Assembly (NCBI GenBank): GCA_020859645.1
Contig: JAJBVU010000314.1
Location: forward strand, 1-12,707
Reading direction: 5' to 3'
DNA: 12,707 bases
Source: Eubacterium sp.
Lineage (GTDB): Bacteria > Bacillota > Clostridia > Lachnospirales > CAG-274
Shown here piece after piece: positions 6,628 to 12,707 of the stretch. Made by a program: the position numbers and the translations under genes. Every line of letters starts with the position of its first letter. Positions within the stretch are counted from its first letter, which is position 1. A model generated the notes under the pieces. That model saw only the letters and a program-made list of their open reading frames with translations, was not told where the DNA came from and made no database searches.

Positions 6628-8289
6628 TTATAAAAATCTTTTCATAACAACCTGTGCAACATTCAGAGCGTGGTCGCCTACTCTTTCCAAATTTGTCAAA
6701 GTATCCAGGTAGGAAATGCCCGTTGTGGGGTCAACACTGTTGCTGCTGAGCCTTTCAACGTGTCTCTTTCTGTAAAGAGATTCCATATCGTCGATTTCCT
6801 GCTCTTCCTTAATTGTGCTTTCAACACTGGCGTAATCGTTGTTTTCAAGGGCATTAAGAGCATCGGAAACGCATTTTATGGCTGCGTCTCCCATTTCCCT
6901 AAGCTCCTTCTTCTGAACCTCGGAAAACTCAAGCTCCTCCTTCATCATAAACTGGGCTGACTCAACAAGGTTTTCGCTGTAGTCGCCTATTCTTTCCATA
7001 TCGTTTACGGTGTGGAAAAGAGATGTAACTACCTTGTTTTCCCCTGAGCTTAGGCTTGAAGTGTTGCAAAGCTTAACCAAAAATTTTGTTATGGTAGTCT
7101 GAAGTGTGTCTATACTGTTTTCACGTGAGTCAACCTTTTCGATTTTTTCAGTATCGTGGTCAAAAAGGGCGTCACATGCAAGGGTCAGATTGTCAAGAGA
7201 AATTCTGCCCATTCTTACGATTTCCTTAACGCAGTTGTCAATAGCTACTGAAGGGGTGTTGAGAAGTCTCATATCCAGATGTACGGGCATTGCCTCGTCC
7301 TCATCTGCCTTAATAAATGAAGTAATCTTTTCAGCCGCCTTAACAAGAAGCCCTGCAAAGGGATACATAAGAAGAGTGTTCAAAAGGTTAAAGCCTGTGT
7401 GAACCCATGAAATCTGCACGATTGAAATAGTTGTGTTGCCTAAGTCAACCATAAAGAATTTGAATATAACATAAGCCAATACACTGAAAATAACCGAGCC
7501 TATAACGTTAAACATAAGGTGAATACAGGCTGCTGATTTGGCGTTTTTGGAAGCGCCCATAGCCGAGAAAATCGCCGTTACGCAGGTACCTATGTTCTGA
7601 CCCATTATTATGTAAACGGCACTGTTCCATGTTACAACGCCGGTGTTTGCCAAAGACTGCAAAATACCGATTGAAGCCGTTGACGACTGAATAATCGCCG
7701 TAACAACCGCACCTGTCAAAACGCCTAAGAAGGGGTTTGCCCCAAGCTCCGCAAAAGCCGTTGTGAAAGCCGGTAAGTTTGCAAGAGGCGAAGCACCCTC
7801 TGTCATAAGCCCTATACCCATAAAGAGCATACCGAAGCCTACTATAATTTCGCTGACACTTTTAATTGTTCCTTTAGATATAAATGTGCCTGTTACAGCG
7901 CCTATGGCAATTGCTACGGGGCCCATAACCAAGGGCTCCATAAACGAGCCTATGTTAGACATTGATACAAGCCAGCTGGTAAAGGTTGTACCAATGTTTG
8001 CACCCATTATAATACCTACGGACTGGCTCAGGTTTAAAAGCCCTACATTAATAAAGCCTATAACCATAGCCGTTGTGGCGGCAGATGAGTGAATAATAGC
8101 CGTTACCAAAGCGCCTATACACACGCCCAAAAGCCTGTTTTTGGTCAAAGCCGCCAAAATCTTTCTCATTTTGTTGCCTGCTACCTTTTGAAGCCCCGAT
8201 GACATAAGGCTGACGCCGAAAAGAAACAGCCCCAAACCTCCGGCGAAGGTCACAAGCATTGTTGCATAATCCAAACCGGTACTTTCCAT
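6628..8289 (-). CDS. Na+/phosphate cotransporter family protein (NptA/YqeW-like) with C-terminal PhoU-like domain
   Basis: This is a predicted inner-membrane symporter for inorganic phosphate, 553 residues. It has two inverted Na/Pi cotransporter repeats and a soluble tail. Repeat 1 covers about residues 10-165 and contains TAIIHSSAATTAM (63-75) and IMGANIGTT (94-102). Repeat 2 covers about 185-315 with TAIIQSSTASIGI (197-209) and IMGQNIGTC (228-236). Hydrophobic stretches suggest eight or more membrane segments. Residues 345-553 are PhoU-like, with paired metal-binding helices MERIGDYSEN (431-440) and LERVGDHALN (534-543). The first repeat has H67 where the family usually has Gln in a QSS motif; the second keeps Q201. 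GGAGG lies six bases before the ATG at 8287-8289. The gene has its own promoter and a palindrome at its transcription start. Membership in the family is firm; the transported ion is inferred. Confidence 0.92.
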   Translation of the reverse strand: MESTGLDYATMLVTFAGGLGLFLFGVSLMSSGLQKVAGNKMRKILAALTKNRLLGVCIGALVTAIIHSSAATTAMVIGFINVGLLNLSQSVGIIMGANIGTTFTSWLVSMSNIGSFMEPLVMGPVAIAIGAVTGTFISKGTIKSVSEIIVGFGMLFMGIGLMTEGASPLANLPAFTTAFAELGANPFLGVLTGAVVTAIIQSSTASIGILQSLANTGVVTWNSAVYIIMGQNIGTCVTAIFSAMGASKNAKSAACIHLMFNVIGSVIFSVLAYVIFKFFMVDLGNTTISIVQISWVHTGFNLLNTLLMYPFAGLLVKAAEKITSFIKADEDEAMPVHLDMRLLNTPSVAIDNCVKEIVRMGRISLDNLTLACDALFDHDTEKIEKVDSRENSIDTLQTTITKFLVKLCNTSSLSSGENKVVTSLFHTVNDMERIGDYSENLVESAQFMMKEELEFSEVQKKELREMGDAAIKCVSDALNALENNDYASVESTIKEEQEIDDMESLYRKRHVERLSSNSVDPTTGISYLDTLTNLERVGDHALNVAQVVMKRFL

Positions 8290-8338
8290 AAAATTCCTCC
8301 AAAATATTTTTTTTGTAAAAACCCTGTAAAAAATAGGT

Positions 8339-8354
8339 TAAGTTTGTAAACTTA
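8339..8354. promoter_or_regulatory. Operator-like palindrome at the predicted transporter transcription start
   Basis: TAAGTTT-GT-AAACTTA has two perfect 7-bp half sites around two central bases. It begins about six bases past the -10 box of the promoter at 8360-8388, so it covers the predicted +1 region and early leader. That is a typical position for a repressor site. No regulator gene is nearby to name the protein. Confidence 0.45.
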
Positions 8355-8359
8355 TTACT

Positions 8360-8388
8360 ATTTTAACATTCTCGGACTTATAAAACAA
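8360..8388 (-). promoter_or_regulatory. Probable promoter of the Na+/phosphate cotransporter gene
   Basis: On the minus strand, TTGTTT (8383-8388) lies 17 bases before TAAAAT (8360-8365). TGT directly precedes the -10 box, which makes it an extended -10 promoter. The leader to the ATG at 8289 would be about 64 bases and includes the palindrome at 8339-8354 and the GGAGG site. Confidence 0.65.
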
Positions 8389-8444
8389 GTATTATTTAAA
8401 AGATTTAGTTTAAATATTTATTAATCTTTTTTTATGAAACCGCC

Positions 8445-8501
8445 CCACCTCTCAGTCAGCTTCGCTGACAGCTCCCCTCAAGGGGAGCCTTAGTTGGCTC
8501 C
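8445..8501. repeat. GC-rich multi-hairpin palindromic repeat element in the divergent spacer
   Basis: Three inverted repeats are packed together: GTCAGC-TTC-GCTGAC (8455-8469), GCTCCCC-TCAA-GGGGAGC (8471-8488) and GGAGCC-TTAGTT-GGCTCC (8484-8501). The second and third share GGAGC and cannot form at once. The block is GC-rich in an otherwise AT-rich 302-bp spacer and reads through into T-rich sequence at about 8507-8530. From memory, a run of this type (CACCTCTCAGTCAGC followed by TTCGCTGACAGCTCCCCTC) is common between genes in gut Clostridia, so I read it as a dispersed palindromic element rather than a gene-specific site. It may also act as a terminator or insulator between the divergent genes. 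Confidence 0.7.
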
Positions 8502-8550
8502 GAAAGTTTTCCTCTTTTTTAATATTTTTAGTGCAGTTAAGAAGAAAATG

Positions 8551-8559
8551 TGTTATAAT
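8551..8559 (+). promoter_or_regulatory. Extended -10 promoter of the hisJ-addA pair
   Basis: TGTTATAAT combines a TGn extension with a perfect TATAAT (8554-8559). No convincing -35 hexamer lies 16-18 bases upstream; the sequence there is about GTGCAG. This is common for extended -10 promoters. The start would be near 8566, giving a short leader of about 26 bases to the ATG at 8592. Confidence 0.6.
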
Positions 8560-8591
8560 ATAATCAGTACAATTTTTCGGAGGAAAAGCAA

Positions 8592-9392
8592 ATGTTCAGA
8601 ACAGATTATCACCTTCACACAAACGCATCGTCGGACAGCGAGGCTCCGGCGGAAACCATGATAGAGCGTGCCATAGACTTAGGGCTTAATGAAATCGCCT
8701 TAACAGACCATTTTGACTTTGACTACCGCTACACCTACACAAACTATAACGAATATATACCCCAATTCATAAAGCTTCAGGAAAAATATAAGGATAAAAT
8801 TCATATAACATTAGGGGTTGAAATAGGTCTTGACAACATGGTCGCCGACACAGTAAACGCCTTTGCCCTTTCATTCCCCTTTGACTTTATAATAGGCTCG
8901 TCCCACAGTGTCAAAAAATATGACCTTTATTATGACAGACAGGAATTTTTCTCTCTGTTTAAGTCAAAAAAAGAGGCTTATAATTGTTATTTTGAGGAAA
9001 TGATTAAAAATATAAAAACCTGTCATACCTTTAACGTCTACGGTCATATGGATTTTGTAAACCGCTACGGAACCTATTCAGACAACAGCTTAGACTATGC
9101 GGATTATAAAGACCTTGTTGATACAGCCCTGTCTCTTCTTATAGAAAAGGGCAAGGGCATAGAAATAAACACATCGGGCTTTCGCTATGGTTTGGGTCAG
9201 ACCCACCCCTCGATTGACTTTGTAAAGCGATATAAAGAGCTTGGGGGCGAAATTATAACCACAGGCTCAGACGCTCACCGCCCCGAGGATGTCGCCAAAG
9301 ACTTTGACACGGCTTATGAAATGCTTAAGGAATCGGGCTTTGAATATATAACAACATTCCGTTATCAAAAGCCCGTTTTTGTAAAAATATAA
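8592..9392 (+). CDS. hisJ: PHP-domain histidinol-phosphatase, HisJ family
   Basis: Proteins of this family remove phosphate from L-histidinol phosphate, the penultimate stage of histidine synthesis, using a metal cluster in a PHP-type distorted barrel. The 266-residue length agrees with about 268 for the Bacillus HisJ type. Expected metal ligands are visible: H7 and H9 in DYHLHT, D39-H40 in LTDHFDF, E77 in GVEIG, H105 in GSSHSV, H152 in YGHMDFVNRYG, and D227 with H229 in GSDAH. The EINTSGFRYG segment at 191-200 is also typical of the family. GGAGG (8579-8583) lies eight bases before the ATG. No other his gene is in the window, and addA starts 16 bases after the stop, so the two are probably co-transcribed. 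The substrate assignment is by family; a PHP phosphatase with another phosphoester substrate is possible. Confidence 0.85.
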   Translation: MFRTDYHLHTNASSDSEAPAETMIERAIDLGLNEIALTDHFDFDYRYTYTNYNEYIPQFIKLQEKYKDKIHITLGVEIGLDNMVADTVNAFALSFPFDFIIGSSHSVKKYDLYYDRQEFFSLFKSKKEAYNCYFEEMIKNIKTCHTFNVYGHMDFVNRYGTYSDNSLDYADYKDLVDTALSLLIEKGKGIEINTSGFRYGLGQTHPSIDFVKRYKELGGEIITTGSDAHRPEDVAKDFDTAYEMLKESGFEYITTFRYQKPVFVKI

Positions 9393-9408
9393 ATTATCAG
9401 GAGAAGCT

Positions 9409-12400
9409 ATGGATTTTTCACAGAAGCAAAAAGAAGCAATCTACACTAAAAATAAAAATTTGCTTGTCAGCGCTGCCGCCGGCAGCGGCAAAACCGCCGT
9501 TTTAACCGAGAGAATTGTTCAAACCGTAAAGGGCGGCAGCCCCGGAGTGGACAGCCTTCTTGTTTTGACCTTCAGCAAGGCTGCTGCGGCTGAGATGCAG
9601 ACGAGAATAAGGGGAAGGCTTAAGGAGCTGGCTTCAGACCCCAATGAAAAGGACAGACAGTCAATTATAAAACAGCTGAGACTTCTTAATAATGCTGAAA
9701 TTTGCACAATCGATTCCTTTTGCTGTCGGCTTGTAAGGCAGTTTTTCTATAAAACGGATATTGATCCATCATTCACACCCACGGACGATAAACGCCTTAC
9801 ACCCCTTAAGGACAAAGCTCTTGATAAGATTGTTTCGGAAGGGCTTATTCTCTGCGACAGGGGAGAAGCTCTTTATGCCCCTATGTATGACCTCTGCGAT
9901 ATGTTTTCTCAAAAGGACAAAACAACTCTGCAAGATGTTATTTACGGAATGTATTCGGGGCTTTCAAATTTGCCGGAGCCCGAAAAGTGGCTTGTAGAAA
10001 CCCAAAATCACTTAAATATAGATACATATGAAGAATATTCAGAGCTTTTGGCGGAGCTGATTCCTTCGGCTGAGGCTGAGACGGCTTCAAAATCCAAAAA
10101 GAAAAAGACACCTCTTTCGGACTATGAAAATAAAGAAAGCTTTGAAAGCTATAAAAAAATGCTTCCGTCACTTAATCTTCTTTACGCCCTTGTTTCCGAC
10201 TTTATGAAGGAGTTTTACAGGCTTAAAGCGGAGAAAAATACCTATGAGTTTTCCGATATAGAAAGAGCCTGTTTAAGGCTTTTAAGAGACAGTGACGGAA
10301 AGGAAACGGAAACAGCCCTTTCCCTTAAAAACCGCTACGCCGAAATTTTAACAGACGAATATCAGGACACAAGCCCTATTCAGGAGGAAATTTTAAGCAT
10401 TTTGGGAAACGGCAGAAACCGCTTTATGGTAGGGGATATAAAACAGAGCATTTACGCCTTCAGAAATGCCGAGCCTGCCATATTTACTGAAAAATATAAC
10501 AGCTACAGCGAAAACCCCGATTTAGGAGAGCTTGTTCTGCTGTCGGAAAATTTCAGAAGCACCTCCTACATATTAAAATTTGTAAACAAGGTCTTTGAGA
10601 AAATTATGACGAAGGACTTAGGGGGAGTGGAATATGAGCCTTTAAACTTCCCTCAAAATTCAAAATATACTGCCGCAGACAACAAAAAATCGGAGGTCTG
10701 CATTATTTTAAAGCCCACAAGCAAAATTCCTTTAGATGACTTGTCTGATGAGGAACTTGCAACAGCGGAATTTGCAAATTCAAACGCCAAGGCGGAAGCC
10801 CTTTATATTGCCAAAAGAATAAAAGAAATTATGGAAGAAGAACCCGAACTTAATTATAAGGATTTTGCCATAATTTCGAGAAATCTTGCAGGCGCCGCAG
10901 AAGATATTTCCTCAGTCTTGGCTCTTTGCGGAATACCGGCGGTAACGGATAAATCTGCAGAAAGCACCGGCTTTATAGAAAATAAAACAATACTTTCTCT
11001 TTTGAGAATTATAGATAACCCGCTTTCGGATATTGACCTGACTGCTGTTTTACACAGCCCCGTTTACCGCTTTAACGCCGAAGAACTGGCTGAAATTAAG
11101 ATAGGCGCAGGGCTTGAAAGAGGAGCGAGCTTTTACGCTCTTGCAAAGGCTTATGAAAAGGGGCATGATGACGATATTTCCCAAAGGCTTAAGGCGTTTT
11201 TTGAGGAAATAGATTACTATAAAAACCGCTTCAAAACCGATACGGTAAGCTCTGTTTTAGGCGAAATTTACGAAAGAACGGATTATTATAACTACCTAAA
11301 CCTTTTGACAAGTGGAAAAATGAGAAGAGCAAATTTAGACAAGCTTAACGACCTTGCAGCGGAATATGACGCCTCGGGGGAAAGCGGACTTTACGGCTTT
11401 TTAAGCTTTATAGATTCTCTTATAGACGGAGAGGTTTTTACACAGGCTCAGCCCTTAAGCCCCGAAAACAACGCCGTTCGAATTATGACAATTCACGGAA
11501 GCAAGGGACTTCAGTTCCCCGTTGTATTTTTGGCTCAGGCAGGGAAGCGCTTCAGAAAGCCCTTCCAAACCGAAAAATATATGTTTTCAAAGTCAATAGG
11601 TATGGGGCTTTCATATTTCGACCCTAAGCTGAGATTATCTAAAAGCAGTCCCTTAACCGTCGCCGCCAGGGAGCTTAAAATCCGTGAGATTGTTGCGGAG
11701 GAAATGAGACTTTATTATGTGGCTTTCACAAGAGCGGAAAGACGGCTCATTATAACAGCCTGTGAAAACCCAAGCGGAAACACAAAAGCCGATGACCTTG
11801 ATGCTCTTTTGGATAAGGTGACGGAAAAATATTCAAAGTCCCTTTGCAATAAAAAAAGCGGAAGGGCTCCGGCTGAAAAAATATATAAAAGCTCAAGCTT
11901 TTTGGGGATTCTGATGGGGGTTCTTGCAGATGAAAGCGAGGACGTTTTCACAAAGGAGATTATTTACCGCCACGAGCTGACGGGAATAATTAAAGACATA
12001 AAGTCGCCTGTTTATGTTAAGGACGTTTCGTTGGAAAAGCGGAAAAAGCCGGTTTATCCTTATGAGGAAGTAATTAATCTGCCGACCAATATTTCCGTTA
12101 CTGAAATTAAGCGCAGAGTAAATGAAGAAGAACAGGTTTATTACCGCCCTGTTGACAATATGTTTATATTTAAAAAGCCCTCTTTTATGAGAAAGGATTC
12201 ACGGGGGCTTATGGCAAATGAGGTCGGTACGGCTTATCACACCCTTTTGTCTATAATAGATTACAAAAATATGCCTAAAGATGTTCAGGAGCTTAAAAGC
12301 TATGCCCTTTCGAAAAATCTTTTAAGTGAGGAAGAAGCTGAAGCAGTGGACAATAAAAAAATAGAAGCTTTCCTTGCTTCATCCCTTGCGGAGGAAATAA

Positions 12401-12707
12401 GCAGGGCTAAGCTTATAAAAAAGGAGCATTCCTTTACAATGGGTCTTTCCGCTAAGGAGCTTTACCCCGAAATTAAGGACATTAAAGAAGGTCAGGACGA
12501 AATTATTCTGACCCACGGCATAATCGACCTGTGGTTTGAAAATGAAAAGGGCATAACTATAGTAGACTTTAAAACCGACAGCACCGATGATTTTGAAAAG
12601 CTGAAGAGGGAATACAGCCCTCAGCTTAAGCTTTATAAAACCGCTGTTGAGCAGGCTGTAAACAAGCCCGTAATATCAACACTTTTATATCTTGTAAGAT
12701 ATGAAAA
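9409..12707 (+). CDS. addA: ATP-dependent helicase/nuclease subunit A (AddA), 3' end cut by window edge
   Basis: AddA is the UvrD/RecB-type motor and nuclease subunit of AddAB, which processes double-strand DNA ends for RecA-dependent repair. The frame is open from the ATG at 9409 to the edge, 1099 codons, with AGGAG five bases before the start. The helicase motifs are in order: Q-motif region SQKQKEA (4-10), Walker A AAAGSGKTA (22-30), LTFSKAAAAEM (52-62), DEYQD Walker B (316-320), GDIKQSIYAFR (342-352), SENFRS (379-384), MTIHGSKGLQFP (693-704) and YYVAFTRAERR (769-779). The C-terminal PD-(D/E)XK nuclease shows GTAYH with H944, GIIDL with D1040, VDFKTD with D1053 and K1055, then SPQLKLY. The catalytic aspartate falls about 100 residues earlier than in Bacillus subtilis AddA, so this is a compact version. 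addB, often just upstream, is not there. Only the extreme C-terminus is missing. Confidence 0.96.
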   Translation, partial: MDFSQKQKEAIYTKNKNLLVSAAAGSGKTAVLTERIVQTVKGGSPGVDSLLVLTFSKAAAAEMQTRIRGRLKELASDPNEKDRQSIIKQLRLLNNAEICTIDSFCCRLVRQFFYKTDIDPSFTPTDDKRLTPLKDKALDKIVSEGLILCDRGEALYAPMYDLCDMFSQKDKTTLQDVIYGMYSGLSNLPEPEKWLVETQNHLNIDTYEEYSELLAELIPSAEAETASKSKKKKTPLSDYENKESFESYKKMLPSLNLLYALVSDFMKEFYRLKAEKNTYEFSDIERACLRLLRDSDGKETETALSLKNRYAEILTDEYQDTSPIQEEILSILGNGRNRFMVGDIKQSIYAFRNAEPAIFTEKYNSYSENPDLGELVLLSENFRSTSYILKFVNKVFEKIMTKDLGGVEYEPLNFPQNSKYTAADNKKSEVCIILKPTSKIPLDDLSDEELATAEFANSNAKAEALYIAKRIKEIMEEEPELNYKDFAIISRNLAGAAEDISSVLALCGIPAVTDKSAESTGFIENKTILSLLRIIDNPLSDIDLTAVLHSPVYRFNAEELAEIKIGAGLERGASFYALAKAYEKGHDDDISQRLKAFFEEIDYYKNRFKTDTVSSVLGEIYERTDYYNYLNLLTSGKMRRANLDKLNDLAAEYDASGESGLYGFLSFIDSLIDGEVFTQAQPLSPENNAVRIMTIHGSKGLQFPVVFLAQAGKRFRKPFQTEKYMFSKSIGMGLSYFDPKLRLSKSSPLTVAARELKIREIVAEEMRLYYVAFTRAERRLIITACENPSGNTKADDLDALLDKVTEKYSKSLCNKKSGRAPAEKIYKSSSFLGILMGVLADESEDVFTKEIIYRHELTGIIKDIKSPVYVKDVSLEKRKKPVYPYEEVINLPTNISVTEIKRRVNEEEQVYYRPVDNMFIFKKPSFMRKDSRGLMANEVGTAYHTLLSIIDYKNMPKDVQELKSYALSKNLLSEEEAEAVDNKKIEAFLASSLAEEISRAKLIKKEHSFTMGLSAKELYPEIKDIKEGQDEIILTHGIIDLWFENEKGITIVDFKTDSTDDFEKLKREYSPQLKLYKTAVEQAVNKPVISTLLYLVRYE

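Noticed and set aside
8048..8302. Minus-strand 84-codon frame overlapping the transporter start
   Set aside because: It is an out-of-frame shadow of the transporter N-terminus, and the GGAGG site serves the ATG at 8289.
8441..8530. CRISPR repeat or riboswitch in the GC-rich spacer element
   Set aside because: There is only one copy with no spacers, and it lies upstream of the predicted hisJ start site, not in a leader RNA.
8592..12707. PHP protein plus UvrD-like helicase as a possible phage-defence pair
   Set aside because: The PHP protein has the full HisJ metal-ligand set and length, and the helicase has the complete AddA motif order with a C-terminal PD-(D/E)XK nuclease. No mobile or defence neighbours are present.

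Overview
The window looks like chromosome from an anaerobic, Clostridia-type member of the Bacillota. The reasons are AGGAG-type ribosome binding sites throughout, very AT-rich spacers with sigma-A-like promoters (TTGACT-17-TACAAT, TTGTAA-17-TATAAT), an AddA-type helicase-nuclease, a HisJ-type PHP phosphatase, and a GC-rich palindromic spacer element of a kind I associate with gut Clostridia. The genus cannot be named from the sequence alone. Every gene is housekeeping or close to it. I found no phage, insertion sequence, CRISPR array, toxin-antitoxin pair, defence island, rRNA or tRNA.

Left three quarters (about 1-8289), all on the minus strand and read right to left: a Na+/phosphate cotransporter with a PhoU-like tail (6628-8289), then the lower-glycolysis block pgk (5330-6532), tpiA (4488-5243), gpmI (2933-4471) and eno (1324-2658), then cinA (1-1234), which runs off the left edge close to its natural C-terminus. 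These four enzymes interconvert the triose phosphates and take 1,3-bisphosphoglycerate to phosphoenolpyruvate. The gap gene that often heads such clusters is absent here, and the transporter occupies that place. pgk-tpiA-gpmI read as one operon behind a good promoter. eno has its own strong promoter and a 14-bp hairpin after it that lies almost against the cinA ribosome binding site.

Middle spacer (8290-8591, 302 bp): this divergent intergenic region has no gene. It holds a minus-strand promoter with a near-perfect 16-bp palindrome at the predicted start of transcription (for the transporter), a three-arm palindromic repeat, and a plus-strand extended -10 promoter (for hisJ).

Right quarter (8592-12707), plus strand: a PHP-family histidinol-phosphatase (8592-9392) followed after 16 bp by addA (9409 to beyond the right edge). 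AddA is the RecB-like helicase-nuclease subunit of the AddAB recombination machine, and addB is not directly upstream.

The gpmI-eno spacer (2659-2932, 274 bp) holds the eno promoter and two large hairpins, one of them a plus-oriented terminator with no plus-strand gene in front of it. The most interesting material in the window is this spacer architecture together with a few residue-level deviations: H67 of the transporter, and the CinA C-terminal domain around residues 349-371. I did not find a new multi-gene system.
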